Positions 33,065 to 41,719 of a stretch of DNA of 64,000 nt are shown here, piece by piece. The stretch covers positions 69,991 to 133,990 of the forward strand of contig JAGZUF010000005.1 in the NCBI GenBank assembly GCA_018380115.1, read 5' to 3'. The notes under the pieces were generated by a model that saw only the letters and a program-made list of their open reading frames with translations, did no database searches and was not told the origin of the DNA. The translations under genes and the position numbers were made by a program. How positions within the stretch are numbered: position 1 is the stretch's first letter; every line of letters starts with the position of its first letter. Origin of the DNA: Oscillospiraceae bacterium. GTDB taxonomy: Bacteria; Bacillota; Clostridia; Oscillospirales; Ruminococcaceae.

Positions 33065-34126
33065 ATGAAGCGCATTGTTCTGCCCATTCTGCTGTTCGCT
33101 GTACTGATCTGGCTTGTGCCGCTGGCCGGTTTTCTTTTGGGCGGCGCCTTTTCGCCAGTGCCGGGCGCCGCCGCAGGCAGCGCGCAGGCTTCTTCGTCAC
33201 AGGCCGCCGCGCAGCCAAACAGCAGCGGCCTGGGCCTGTTCGAAAGCCTTCTGCCTCAGAACAACACAGGGGAAGACCCCCTTTTGATTTACAATGAGGC
33301 CACAGGCGAGGTGGACACCGTTTCCATTTTTGACTATGTAGTAGGCGCCGTAGCCGCCGAAATGCCCATGAGCTATTCCGACGAGGCGCTGAAGGCACAG
33401 GCTGTAGCCGCGCACAGCTATGCGCTGGCGCGCAAGGCTCTTGCCCAGCAGGAGCCCGGCCCCCTGGGCTCGTATTTCAGCGCCAACCCGTCCAGCCGGC
33501 TTGGCTATGTGACGGACGATGTGATGAAACAGATGTGGGGTGACGCCTACGCCGAAAACCGCGCGCGCCTTGTGGGCCTTGTGCAGCCTGTGCTGGGCGA
33601 GGTGCTCACCTATAACGGACAGCCCGCGCTGGCCTGTTACCATGCCATCAGCAACGGCGCCACACAGGCCAGCGAGGCGGTGTGGGGTACAGCGCTGCCG
33701 TATCTGGTAAGCGTGGAGTCTCTATTCGATGTCTCCAGCCCGGAGTACGAGCAGAGCCTCAGCCTGTCCTCCATAGAGGTATCCCAGCTTTTGAACCAAT
33801 CCATCATGGGGCTGGACCTCTCCGGCGACCCGTCGGGCTGGTTTTCCCAGATGGAGCGCACCCCGGCGGGCTATGTGTCGAAGGTACATTTTGGGCAGGC
33901 AAGCTGTAATGCCGCCGATGTGCGTACGGCGCTGGGCCTGCGCAGCACGGATTTTACTGCCAGCTATGACGCGGCAAGCGACACCTTTACCTTTACCACC
34001 AAGGGCTACGGCCACGGCGTAGGCATGAGCCAATACGGCGCGCACGCCATGGCACTGACGGGAAAGACATACCGGGAAATCCTCGCCTGGTATTACCCCG
34101 GCACCTCCCTTTCCAGCGCCGCCTGA
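33065..34126 (+). CDS. SpoIID/LytB domain protein (stage II sporulation protein D-like)
   Basis: A 353-residue protein with one N-terminal membrane helix (KRIVLPILLFAVLIWLVPLAGFLLGG), a Ser/Ala/Gln-rich tether and a SpoIID lytic-transglycosylase domain outside the membrane. Landmarks are VVGAVAAEMPMSYSDEALKAQAVAAHSYAL, HAISNGATQASEAVWG and the C-terminal GYGHGVGMSQYGAHAMA. SpoIID trims peptidoglycan during engulfment. ATG 33065 is chosen over 33059 because GGAGG is seven bases away. It is divergent from citrate synthase and is not beside spoIIID. Confidence 0.92.
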   Translation: MKRIVLPILLFAVLIWLVPLAGFLLGGAFSPVPGAAAGSAQASSSQAAAQPNSSGLGLFESLLPQNNTGEDPLLIYNEATGEVDTVSIFDYVVGAVAAEMPMSYSDEALKAQAVAAHSYALARKALAQQEPGPLGSYFSANPSSRLGYVTDDVMKQMWGDAYAENRARLVGLVQPVLGEVLTYNGQPALACYHAISNGATQASEAVWGTALPYLVSVESLFDVSSPEYEQSLSLSSIEVSQLLNQSIMGLDLSGDPSGWFSQMERTPAGYVSKVHFGQASCNAADVRTALGLRSTDFTASYDAASDTFTFTTKGYGHGVGMSQYGAHAMALTGKTYREILAWYYPGTSLSSAA

Positions 34127-34287
34127 CGTCCCCGGCGGGCAGCGCCGCACAGCGCCGTGCAAAAAAGCACCCGGCGCACCGCCGGCGTGCGGGGCCGCAC
34201 AGCTTTGCCCCCTGCGCCTCTTCAAATGTGCTATAATAAAGGCCCAAGGCCGCCCCGTGCGGCCCCGCACAAAAAAGGAGGCCCCCT

Positions 34288-34614
34288 ATGGCACAGCCAC
34301 ACATTGCATACTGCGGGTTCAACTGCGCCGCGTGCCCCGTGTTCCATGCCGCAGCGCGCGGCAGCGGCGCACAGCGGCAGCTTGCTCTGCGCTATTCCGC
34401 GCCCGGGCACCGGCTTCTGCCTGGCCAGATGGACTGTGCAGGCTGCCGCAGCGATGCCCCGGCCGTGTTCTGCGCAGGGTGCGCCATGCGCACATGCGCC
34501 GGGGCGCGCGGCCTTGCACACTGTGCCGCATGCGGCGAATATCCCTGCGCCATTGTGGAAAAAAGCCTGCCCTGCGGCAGCGCAGGCCGCGCGGCGCTGG
34601 ACGCCCTGCGCTGA
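34288..34614 (+). CDS. DUF3795 domain cysteine-rich protein
   Basis: A 108-residue protein starting MAQPHIAYCGFNCAACPVF, the hallmark of DUF3795. Cysteines recur in pairs (CGFNCAAC, DCAGC, FCAGC, CAACGEYPC), suggesting zinc or an iron-sulfur cluster. AAAGGAGG precedes the ATG and TATAAT is at 34232-34237. Biochemical function of the family is unknown. Monocistronic. Confidence 0.88.
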   Translation: MAQPHIAYCGFNCAACPVFHAAARGSGAQRQLALRYSAPGHRLLPGQMDCAGCRSDAPAVFCAGCAMRTCAGARGLAHCAACGEYPCAIVEKSLPCGSAGRAALDALR

Positions 34615-35099
34615 AACGGCCTGTGCTGTGGCGGTTCGCCCGGCCGCTTTTCTGTGCAAAAAACGCCGCCTGCACAGGGCGCGCCAGCACAGAAAAGCAC
34701 GCCTTTTTTGCGGGCGCTATCAAGTCACAGCCGCAGGCATAGCCCGCGGCCTGCGCCGTCCCTGCTGGGGCGTGTTTTCCGGTATGCGCCGCAAAACAAA
34801 AGCTTTTACGGGGCCCCGGCACACCGGCCCCGCCAGTGCTTTTCACAATTGAGGCCCTGCGTTAAGCGCGCGGCGTACACAGGGCCTGAGGGGGCATATT
34901 GCCGGCAAGCCTCTTAACAGGCGGCAAAATTGATTCATCCGCTTCGCCCGTCCCGCGGCACGTGGGCGGGCGGCCGCCGCTTTCGCGAAGGCCTTTTCAC
35001 CCCCGACAGCCTGCCGCCGTCAGCCCGCCTTGCGCGAAGCTGGAAGCAAAAGCTTTTGCAAAGTGCCCGCACTGCCCCGGCCGGTGGTTGCCCGGCACA
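34615..35099. other. gene-free stretch with a repeat fragment
   Basis: No ORF in this 485-base segment has a ribosome-binding site. AAAAGCTTTTACGGGGCC at 34798-34815 also occurs, with one extra T, right after repeat copy A near 14105. A fragment of repeat family 1 is at 34885-34930. The rest is GC-rich without recognisable features. Confidence 0.5.
34885..34930 (+). repeat. dispersed repeat family 1, degenerate fragment D
   Basis: GGGGCATATTGCCGGCAAGC followed by CTCTTAACAGGC matches the middle of copies A-C, with the palindrome partly lost. It is downstream of, and in the direction of, the DUF3795 gene. Confidence 0.6.
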
Positions 35100-35146
35100 A
35101 AGAAGTGCGCCCGGCACCGTTTCATACGGTGCCGGGCGCACTTCTT
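35100..35146 (-). terminator. terminator of the macro-domain gene
   Basis: A 20-bp perfect stem (35100-35119 with 35127-35146) and a seven-base loop directly behind the macro-domain stop codon. The arm ends are AAGAAG/CTTCTT, giving a short T-rich end on either strand. Confidence 0.8.
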
Positions 35147-35147
35147 A

Positions 35148-35657
35148 TTATCTGCCGCCGGAAAGGCCGAGGATGCGGCAGGCCATGTCATATACGCCGG
35201 GGCGGTACAGCACAAGGCTGATGTCCATGCCGGGGCGCTCTGCTTCAAACTGAAGGATGGCCGCCCCCGCAATGCGGATGGAATCTGCGCGGGGAATGTG
35301 GCAGTCGCCGGAAAAAATAAGCGGCACAGCCACGCTTTTGCAGTGGTAAATGGCAGCCTTGCGCAGCGCATGCAGGTAACACTGGGCCAGCAGCATGCGC
35401 TCGCGGCGCAGGCCGCCGTACCAGCCCGCCCCCGCCACATGGATGATGTACTTTGCAGGCAGGCCGAAGGCAGGCGTCACCACCGCATGCCCAATGCGGC
35501 ACCGCCCTATGGCGCGGCAGGCGGCGCGCAGCTTTTCGGTGTCCGCCGCGGCAAAAACAGCCTCACAGATGCCCGGGCAGGGCCGCAAATCGGACGAAGC
35601 CGCGTTCACAATGGCATCCGCCTTTATTTTTGTGATGTCTCCAAGCACAAGGCGCAT
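35148..35657 (-). CDS. macro domain protein, divergent
   Basis: A 169-residue macro domain, the fold that binds or hydrolyses ADP-ribose. MRLVLGDITKIKADAIVNAA is a typical start. The usual NAANSxLxGGGGVxGAIH reads NAASSDLRPCPGICEAVF, so the conserved Asn is Ser and the glycine loop is lost. HVAGAGWYGG replaces the second loop (usually HxVGPxW). It may bind a different ligand or no longer hydrolyse ADP-ribose. GAGGGAAGG precedes ATG 35657. It follows the NhaC antiporter in the opposite order of transcription (nhaC upstream) by 66 bases. Confidence 0.85.
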   Translation of the reverse strand: MRLVLGDITKIKADAIVNAASSDLRPCPGICEAVFAAADTEKLRAACRAIGRCRIGHAVVTPAFGLPAKYIIHVAGAGWYGGLRRERMLLAQCYLHALRKAAIYHCKSVAVPLIFSGDCHIPRADSIRIAGAAILQFEAERPGMDISLVLYRPGVYDMACRILGLSGGR

Positions 35658-35722
35658 ACGGCCTTCCCTCTTTCGTTTTTGATTTTTCCGCCGCCCGCTG
35701 CTGATGCGCAGGCCGCACCGCT

Positions 35723-37093
35723 TTACAGCAGGAAGCCGCAGGCCAGGTACCCCGCCGCGGCAAGGCCCGCCGCGCACAGCGCATAGGGCAGCTGGGACAG
35801 CGCATGGTCCATATTCTGCATGCGGCAGCAGCTTGAGGTGAGCACCGTGGCGTCGGAATAAAAGCAGGCGTGGCTGCCCAGCGTGGCGCCGGACACGATG
35901 GCCCCCATCACCACCAGCGGGTTGGCCCCGATGGAAAACGCCAGTGGCAGGATGATGGGCGTGACGATGGCCGGAATGCCCCATACGCTGCCCGTGCTGA
36001 AGTTCAAAAGCGCCACCACGGCAAAGGTGATGACTGGGAACAGCGGTGCGCTCATGAACGGGCGCACGGCGTTGATGACATAGGCCGCAATGCCGATGTC
36101 GCTCATGGCCTCCTGCATGACAAAGGCGAAAAAAATGATAGCCACCGTGGGTATCATATTGCAGAAGCCGTGCATGGCAAGGTCGCAAAAACGCGTGATG
36201 CTGAGCTTTTTGCGCGGGATATACAGCACAAAGCACACTGCAATGGCGGCCAACACGGCCAAGAACAGCTCGCCCCCGGCAATGGCCAGCACGATGAGCA
36301 CGCCGATGGGCACCACAAAATCAAGGATATTGCCGTGCGCGCCGGGCGCGGCCTCATCGTCCTCATCCTCCAGGTTCAGCTCGCGGCTTTCGGGCGAATA
36401 CACCTGCCCGGTGCGCTCGGCCCGCAGGTAGGCCGTGCGCATCCTGCCCATTTTGGGCAGCAGCCCAAAGCCGAACAGCGGCACGATAACCACCGCCGCA
36501 ATGGCGTAGAACGCGAACGGGATGACGTGGTAAAACGTCTCGATGGCGCTGCCGTAGCCAAGCTGCGCCACACCCTGCTCGGCAAAAAACAGGCCGGAGA
36601 AAAACACCGCCCATGTAGAAAACGGCAGGATGGCGCACACAGGCGCGCCGGTGGAGTCTATCACATAGGAAAGAGCCTCGCGCGGCACTTTATTGCGGTC
36701 TGTCTGCTTTTTCATGCAGGTGCTCAGCGTCATGATATTGAGGTAATCGTCCACAAAAATCAAAATGCCCATCACCCATGTGATAAACAGGGTAGAGCGC
36801 GGCCCCCTGCACAGCCTGCTCAGCCATTTAGAAAAGCCCAGTGTGCCGTGCGAGGCGCCCAGCAGGGCAATGAGGCTGCCGAACAGCGCGCACACCATGA
36901 ATACCCACTGGTGGTCCCTGTCGGTGGCCACCCGGAAAAAGGCGTCCATCCAGCCCTGGGCAAAGCCCGCGCCGTCAATAATGAGGTAAGTGCACAGCGT
37001 GCCGAGAATAAGCGGCTCCAGCGTGCGCTTGGTGATAAGCGCCAATGCGATGACGATGACGATGGGGACAAGCGTCAGCAGGCCATAATTCAT
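35723..37093 (-). CDS. Na+/H+ antiporter NhaC family protein
   Basis: A 456-residue membrane transporter with about twelve helices. Landmarks are FVDDYLNIMTLSTCMKKQTDRNKVPREALSYVIDSTGAPVCAILPFSTWA, split over helices 4-5 with conserved Asp residues, and NFSTGSVWGIPAIVTPIILP near the C terminus. A charged cytoplasmic loop (LNLEDEDDEAAPGAHG) divides the halves. GGAGG precedes the ATG. The family includes antiporters and amino-acid exchangers, so sodium/proton exchange is likely but not certain. It may be co-transcribed with the macro-domain gene. Confidence 0.88.
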   Translation of the reverse strand: MNYGLLTLVPIVIVIALALITKRTLEPLILGTLCTYLIIDGAGFAQGWMDAFFRVATDRDHQWVFMVCALFGSLIALLGASHGTLGFSKWLSRLCRGPRSTLFITWVMGILIFVDDYLNIMTLSTCMKKQTDRNKVPREALSYVIDSTGAPVCAILPFSTWAVFFSGLFFAEQGVAQLGYGSAIETFYHVIPFAFYAIAAVVIVPLFGFGLLPKMGRMRTAYLRAERTGQVYSPESRELNLEDEDDEAAPGAHGNILDFVVPIGVLIVLAIAGGELFLAVLAAIAVCFVLYIPRKKLSITRFCDLAMHGFCNMIPTVAIIFFAFVMQEAMSDIGIAAYVINAVRPFMSAPLFPVITFAVVALLNFSTGSVWGIPAIVTPIILPLAFSIGANPLVVMGAIVSGATLGSHACFYSDATVLTSSCCRMQNMDHALSQLPYALCAAGLAAAGYLACGFLL

Positions 37094-37191
37094 TATTCTG
37101 TTCCTCCGCGTGCGGCGGGCAGGCCCGCCGTAATAGATAGCCCGGCCGGCACGGGCGGCACAGGGGCCGCACAGTGCGCGAAGGCCTTGAA

Positions 37192-37215
37192 AGAAGGGCC
37201 CCCGCCCTTCTTTGT
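37192..37215. terminator. hairpin upstream of nhaC
   Basis: AAGAAGGGC and GCCCTTCTT arms (approximately 37192-37215); on the minus strand it ends CTTCTTTC. It may end the amylase transcript. Confidence 0.5.
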
Positions 37216-37315
37216 ACCCTGATACTACCGCAGCAGAGGCGAACGTGCCGTGATGATTTCCCCTCTCCCGTTAAAATTTTGCAAAGCCAGCGGCACGGCA
37301 TTATGCCAGAGCAGC

Positions 37316-37353
37316 AGAACAGGGGCCCTCCCCGCGGGGAGGGCCCCTGTTCT
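37316..37353. terminator. long perfect palindrome downstream of the amylase gene
   Basis: A 38-base perfect palindrome beginning AGAACAGGGGCCCTCCCC. No T-run follows on either strand, so it may stabilise the 3' end rather than terminate alone. Confidence 0.6.
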
Positions 37354-37381
37354 GCCTCACTGCAGGCCGCATGGCCGTGCT

Positions 37382-38830
37382 TTATTCCGGCCTGGGCCCC
37401 CACACGGAAACCGAGCCGCCGTTCACGGCAAAAGCCGCGCTGCCGCTTTCGTCCAGCACCACTTCGCCCGGGCAGTTGCCCAGCAGGTCCACGAAAGTGC
37501 GGCCTGCAAACTGCGCGCCTGCGCACATCGTTTTCCGGCCGCCGGGCCCGTCGGAAAGAATGACAGCACAGCCCGATCCGGGGTGCGCCTCGTCGCCCGC
37601 ACGCGTCCAGCCAATGATGTTGAAATCATCCAGATAGTCGGTCTGCTCGCCCAGCGCCACCTCCTGCCGCAGGCGCAAAAGCGTTTCCAACTGCGGGCCC
37701 ACGGCGCCGATATTATTGTGCGGGATGCCGTAATAATCGCCGTAAAACACACAGGGCGTGCCGCCCTGGCGAAGCAGAATAAGCGCATAGGCCAGCGGCT
37801 TGAACCACCCCTGCACCCAGCTTTGCAGCGCCTGCCCGGGCTGCGTGTCGTGGTTATCCACGAAGGTGACGGCCCGTTCAGGCCTTGCGTCCACCAGCGT
37901 GCCGTCAAAAATGCGCCGCATGTCGAAATTTCCGCCGCTGCATGAGGCACGCATCAGGTTAAAATGCAGCGGCACGTCAAACAGGCACATCGTTTTGCCG
38001 CAGCTGTCCAGATAATGCGTCAGGGCGGGCAGCTCCGGGCTCCAGTATTCCCCCACGGCCCAAAGCTCTTTGCCCGTCTTTTCGCGCAGCGTCTCCAGCC
38101 AGTGTGTAAAAAATGTAAAGCGGATATGCTTCACAGCATCCAGTCGAAAGCCGTCCACCCCTGTTTCGCCCAAGTACCACTCGCCCCAGCGGTCCAGCTC
38201 TGCCACCACCGCCGGGTTGCCCATATCAAGGTCGGCCCCCATCAGGTAGTCATAATTGCCGTTTTCGCCGTCCACCTCGCCGTCCCAATTCTTGCCTTCA
38301 AACTGGAACACGCCCTTGCGTTTGGCGCGGTCATCCCAATCCACTCCGTCAAAGTGCGTGTGGTTCCACTGAAAGGCGGAATACCTGCCGCCCCGGCCGG
38401 GGAAGGTAAATTTCGTCCAGGCGGAAATAGGCGCCTCCTGCCCCGTTTCCCTGCGCCTGTCGCCGGGGTCGCAGCTTTCGGCCTCCACCAACTCACAGGC
38501 GTCGGCGCCCATGCGGTGGTTCAGCACCACGTCTGCCAGCACGGCAAGCCCCTGGCCCTGCAAGGCGCGCACGGCGGCAAGGTATTCCTCCTTTGTGCCG
38601 TATTTGGTGGGCACGCTGCCCTTCTGGTTGAATTCGCCAAGGTCGTACAAATCATATACGCCATAGCCCACATCGCTGCGCCCCGCCGCCCCCTTGTAGG
38701 CCGGCGGCAGCCACACGCCTGTAAAGCCCGCCTGCCGCAGGTGCGCCGCGTCTGCGGCGGCGCGCCTCCAGTGGCCCGCATCCGCAGGCAGGTACCATTC
38801 AAAATACTGCAACAGCGTTTTCTGCTTCAT
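37382..38830 (-). CDS. cytoplasmic alpha-amylase, GH13 (AmyS/MalS-like)
   Basis: A 482-residue GH13 glucan hydrolase without a signal peptide, so it acts inside the cell on imported maltodextrin or glycogen. MKQKTLLQYFEWYLPAD is typical of subfamily 5 enzymes. The catalytic triad is in GVDGFRLDAVKH (Asp nucleophile), WAVGEYW (Glu acid/base) and TFVDNHDTQ (Asp). ADVVLNHRMGADACE is conserved region I with calcium ligands. Length matches the 480-485 residues usual here. It appears monocistronic. Confidence 0.95.
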   Translation of the reverse strand: MKQKTLLQYFEWYLPADAGHWRRAAADAAHLRQAGFTGVWLPPAYKGAAGRSDVGYGVYDLYDLGEFNQKGSVPTKYGTKEEYLAAVRALQGQGLAVLADVVLNHRMGADACELVEAESCDPGDRRRETGQEAPISAWTKFTFPGRGGRYSAFQWNHTHFDGVDWDDRAKRKGVFQFEGKNWDGEVDGENGNYDYLMGADLDMGNPAVVAELDRWGEWYLGETGVDGFRLDAVKHIRFTFFTHWLETLREKTGKELWAVGEYWSPELPALTHYLDSCGKTMCLFDVPLHFNLMRASCSGGNFDMRRIFDGTLVDARPERAVTFVDNHDTQPGQALQSWVQGWFKPLAYALILLRQGGTPCVFYGDYYGIPHNNIGAVGPQLETLLRLRQEVALGEQTDYLDDFNIIGWTRAGDEAHPGSGCAVILSDGPGGRKTMCAGAQFAGRTFVDLLGNCPGEVVLDESGSAAFAVNGGSVSVWGPRPE

Positions 38831-38888
38831 CAGCTCTGCCTCCCTGTATCAAACCGGCGCCGCGGGCATACGCCCCGTCCGCCTGCAC

Positions 38889-38922
38889 AAAGGGGCGCGG
38901 TCTCTCCCGCGCCCCTTTTATT
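38889..38922. terminator. bidirectional terminator between flavodoxin pair and amylase
   Basis: AAAGGGGCGCGG (38889-38900), loop TCTCTC, CCGCGCCCCTTT (38907-38918), then TATTTT. It would end the leftward flavodoxin transcript. Confidence 0.75.
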
Positions 38923-38962
38923 TTATGATACGCCCCCAGGGGCAGCTTGTCAAACAGGGGCG

Positions 38963-39577
38963 CTATTCCGCCCCGCCCTCTATCTGCATCGCGGCCATCT
39001 GCTCTTTGCCAAGGCCGTTTTTGGCGCCGTATTGCAGCCAATACCCCGCAGAAGCCCGCACATACAGCCAGGCCGGCAGCGGCATGGTGACGCTGCCGCT
39101 GTAAGGGTGCCCACCTTCTACTGCCTGCGCCAGCTTTTTCAGCTTCCGCTTCACAAGGCCGGCAAAGGGCGTGGTGAGAATGGCCTCACCGCTGCCTACA
39201 CGCAGCACGCTGCCAAAGGGAAAGCCGTGCTGCGCACAGAACAGGCGCACCATATCGCAGGCCACATCGTTCTGCCGCGGCTCCAGAAAGCCGCAGTTTA
39301 TCAGCATATGCACGGTGGGCGGGGCTTGAAATTCCTGCTGCGCAAGCTGCTTTAGAAAGTGCATCAGCGTCACCGGCAGACCGTCGGCATACAGCGGGAA
39401 CACAAGCAGCATATCCGTGCACCCAGCCGCCTGGGCACACGCCTGCGCATGCTGCCTTTTCGTCACCTCATATTCGAAAACCTCCCCGCCGAAAAATTCC
39501 CGAAATATTTGTGCATACTGTTTCGAGTTCGAGCGCGGAGCCCTTGGGCTTCCATTCACTATCATCAAACGCCCCAT
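38963..39577 (-). CDS. flavodoxin-like/NAD(P)H-dependent FMN reductase family protein
   Basis: A 204-residue protein with MIVNGSPRAPRSNSKQYAQIF, the FMN phosphate loop of NADPH-dependent FMN reductases, and LLVFPLYADGLPVTLMHFLKQL, the second flavin-contact strand. The C-terminal 60 residues (KRKLKKLAQAVEGG...) are less conserved. It overlaps the upstream flavodoxin-like gene by 13 bases. The pair may work together as an electron-transfer module; partner and substrate are unknown. Confidence 0.78.
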   Translation of the reverse strand: MGRLMIVNGSPRAPRSNSKQYAQIFREFFGGEVFEYEVTKRQHAQACAQAAGCTDMLLVFPLYADGLPVTLMHFLKQLAQQEFQAPPTVHMLINCGFLEPRQNDVACDMVRLFCAQHGFPFGSVLRVGSGEAILTTPFAGLVKRKLKKLAQAVEGGHPYSGSVTMPLPAWLYVRASAGYWLQYGAKNGLGKEQMAAMQIEGGAE

Positions 39578-40077
39578 GCCGACACCTCCTGCTTTACCAC
39601 AGCCTCCAGCTGCTGCGGCGCTGTGAAACGCACATGGTGCGTGCGGAACATCATATTATAGGCGTTGCGCGCCACCAGCCGTTTGAACACCGCCTGTTCT
39701 TCGGGCGAAATGCTGCCATATGCCAAAATAACAGCGTCCTTCTTTTGCACAGCGCGCTGCACATGGTGTGTTTCGCCGCAGTACAGGCGGATGAATGCCT
39801 GCTGGACGGGAATGGCGCGCTCCAGCATGGTTTTCATCACCGTGCCGTAAGAGCCAAGCTCCACCTTCGTCACATAAATAAGGCGCTCGCTGCGCGCAAT
39901 CAGCGGGTACACCTTCACCGCATCGTCCCGAATAACACATCTGCCCGGCGTTTTTACCCAGCAGCCGAAGCAGCCCACACAGTTTGCAATGCGCAGGGCG
40001 GAAAGGTCTACATATCGGTTTTCCTTTCCTTCCATTTGCAGAAAGGGAAGCGGTATGTCGCTCATCAAGAGGTTCAT
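39565..40077 (-). CDS. flavodoxin-like iron-sulfur flavoprotein family member
   Basis: A 170-residue protein starting MNLLMSDIPLPFLQM. CVGCFGCWVKTPGRC is the cysteine motif of iron-sulfur flavoproteins of the NAD(P)H oxidoreductase family, followed by IRDDAVKVYPLIARSERLIYVT and YGTVMKTMLERAIP. The usual N-terminal GSPRxxSN loop is missing, so the protein seems shortened and may rely on its neighbour. AAGGAGG precedes ATG 40077. A TATAAT on the minus strand at 40185-40190 is a likely promoter. Confidence 0.75.
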   Translation of the reverse strand: MNLLMSDIPLPFLQMEGKENRYVDLSALRIANCVGCFGCWVKTPGRCVIRDDAVKVYPLIARSERLIYVTKVELGSYGTVMKTMLERAIPVQQAFIRLYCGETHHVQRAVQKKDAVILAYGSISPEEQAVFKRLVARNAYNMMFRTHHVRFTAPQQLEAVVKQEVSAWGV

Positions 40078-40229
40078 GTCAACAGCCTCCTTCCCTTTTC
40101 CGGCCGGCCCGCCCGTGCTTTCCCCATGCAGGGGAAGGCCGCCCCGTCCGGCCCGCCCTTTGCCTGGGCTCATCAGACAGAAGCATTATATCACACCCAA
40201 TGCGGCCATACGCAAAGTATGTATCGGGT

Positions 40230-40580
40230 TCAGGTGCCGCCTCTCTCCGCATCAATACGCTCTATTTTGAAAATGACAGGGCGCGTGCCGTCGTTGCAGC
40301 AGGCAATCATCACTTTTTCATCATTTGTCCAGCCCCGCATAATGGCGCCGCCCTGAAGCGCCGCATATACATAACGGCTGATGGCATCCCACGCTTCCGC
40401 GCAGAATTTCCCGTCCAGCATATGCATAAAGTCGTCTCTTTGGCTGTTGCGCTCCAGAACAAATTCCTGCCCTACCTCAAACACCGGGCAGGGGCCGCTG
40501 GCCGGGTCTGCCAGATATTCACGCTGCAGGTCTGCATAACATTCTTTGCGCAGCACCGTAATTTTGCATTTGTGTTCCAT
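40230..40580 (-). CDS. TIGR04076 family protein
   Basis: A 116-residue protein with CKITVLRKECYADLQREYL, GPCPVFEVGQEFVLE and the C-terminal MIACCNDGTRPVIFKIERI, the pattern of the TIGR04076 family, whose function is unknown. The CC pair and GPC suggest metal or redox chemistry. AAGGAGG precedes the ATG. It is divergent from the Crp/Fnr regulator across a 93-base region containing a palindrome, so that regulator may control it. Confidence 0.82.
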   Translation of the reverse strand: MEHKCKITVLRKECYADLQREYLADPASGPCPVFEVGQEFVLERNSQRDDFMHMLDGKFCAEAWDAISRYVYAALQGGAIMRGWTNDEKVMIACCNDGTRPVIFKIERIDAERGGT

Positions 40581-40606
40581 CTTTCTTCCTCCTTGCAGTT
40601 TTCCTG

Positions 40607-40642
40607 CACGCCCTTTGCCGGGCGTGCAAAACATGCTACAAT
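40607..40642 (+). promoter_or_regulatory. crp/fnr-like gene promoter with overlapping palindrome
   Basis: TTGCCG (40615-40620) and TACAAT (40637-40642) are 16 bases apart. GCACGCCC-N6-GGGCGTGC (40607-40628) is a perfect 22-base palindrome covering the -35, a plausible operator shared by the divergent TIGR04076 gene, or a leader hairpin. Confidence 0.55.
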
Positions 40643-40673
40643 AAAACCAGCTGTCAGAGAGGAGGGCCTGCCC

Positions 40674-41357
40674 ATGCTTACCCCGCGCTATTTTTTCACA
40701 GGCGATTTTGCGCAGTTCCAAAGCTATTTCCTGTCGAAACCACATGCACACCGCACCTTTGCCCGCGGCGCCTGCCTGTGGCGGCCGGGCCAGCCCTTCC
40801 AGACTCTGCACTACATCCTTTCAGGCGCAGCCGAAAACTATGTAGAGCACGAGAACGGCCACAGAAAAATCATATCCTTCCACGGCAGCGGCACCGTTTT
40901 TCCGGGTTACCACCAGCACGATTATAAAATAGAGCTTTCCATCGTCACAAAGGCCATCTGCGATATGGAGGTGCTGGAGTTTACCAAAGAACAGTTCCGG
41001 CATATGTTTGAAGAAAATGCCGCCCTCAGCGCGTGTGTGGTAGAGTGGTTTTCCATGTATACGAACCTTCTTTTGTACGAAACGGCACATCAGGAATATA
41101 ACGATTCGTGCGTAAAGCTGTGCAACCTGCTGTATCTGCTGTTTGTAAACAGAGCCCCGGGCAGTGAGGAACTGGACGTAACGCAGGAAGACCTTGCCGA
41201 TATTTTGGGCGTCAGCCGTGTGAACCTGGCGCGCAACCTGGCCGCTCTGCGCGAAGAGGGGCTTATCTGCACGCACCGCCGCTGTATTGAGGTGCTGGAC
41301 GCGGGGGCACTGGCGCGCCACTGTTCGCTGGAGACCCTGCAGCCGCTTTCTGAATAA
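40674..41357 (+). CDS. Crp/Fnr family transcriptional regulator
   Basis: A 227-residue regulator with an N-terminal cyclic-nucleotide-binding-like beta barrel (LWRPGQPFQTLHYILSGAAENYVEHENGHRKIISFHGSGTVFPGYH) and a C-terminal winged helix with DVTQEDLADILGVSRVNLARNLAALREEGLI. There is no N-terminal cysteine cluster, so it is not an oxygen-sensing FNR. The effector is unknown. AGGAGGG precedes the ATG. It is divergent from TIGR04076 and the flavodoxin-like genes. Confidence 0.9.
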   Translation: MLTPRYFFTGDFAQFQSYFLSKPHAHRTFARGACLWRPGQPFQTLHYILSGAAENYVEHENGHRKIISFHGSGTVFPGYHQHDYKIELSIVTKAICDMEVLEFTKEQFRHMFEENAALSACVVEWFSMYTNLLLYETAHQEYNDSCVKLCNLLYLLFVNRAPGSEELDVTQEDLADILGVSRVNLARNLAALREEGLICTHRRCIEVLDAGALARHCSLETLQPLSE

Positions 41358-41455
41358 AGCCGTGCCTCCCCCTCTGTTTTATATCACGCCCTGCGCCGCC
41401 TTGTCTGTATCCGGTGATACACAAAGCCGGTGCCCCGCGCATACGGCGCAGACGC

Positions 41456-41490
41456 AAAGCAGGCCGCAGCCTTTGGCTGCGGCCTGCTTT
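41456..41490. terminator. terminator downstream of the crp/fnr-like gene
   Basis: AAAGCAGGCCGCAGCC and GGCTGCGGCCTGCTTT enclose a TTT loop; A-rich left and T-rich right ends. Confidence 0.75.
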
Positions 41491-41557
41491 GTGCCTCAGG
41501 CGCCGCCCTGCAGCAGAACAGCATTTCCGCTTGAGCATCCATGCGGGCAGCCTCCCT

Positions 41558-41718
41558 CCCCGCCGCTATGAAAGCAGAGGCGGGGCTCTTTTCCTTCACG
41601 CTGCCGTATTTTCCATTTTGTTAATTTCGCAATATTCCCCGCTTTACCCAGATGTTTTTTCGGGCATAGCAAAGGTATTTTGACGCCGCCGGCTTTACCG
41701 ACGCTTCTTGCTTATAAA
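41558..41718 (+). repeat. dispersed structured repeat, family 2, copy B
   Basis: A CCCCGCC...GGCGGGG hairpin with TCTTTTCC, then CTGCCGTATTTT, CCCCGCTTTACCC, TCGGGCATAGCAAAGGTA, a GCCGGC...CCGACGC hairpin and TTATAAA, matching copies at 15802 and 45114 in order and spacing. It lies downstream of the Crp/Fnr gene. Confidence 0.7.
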
Positions 41719-41719
41719 A

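Noticed and set aside
34798..34840. AAAAGCTTTTACGGGGCC plus hairpin considered as a third repeat family
   Set aside because: Similar short stretches occur near 14105 and, reversed, near 22180, but the shared part is under 20 bases and could be chance in GC-rich hairpins.
35870..37222. 450-codon plus-strand ORF opposite nhaC
   Set aside because: A His/Gln/Arg-rich shadow of the NhaC gene, whose own frame has clear family motifs and a ribosome-binding site.
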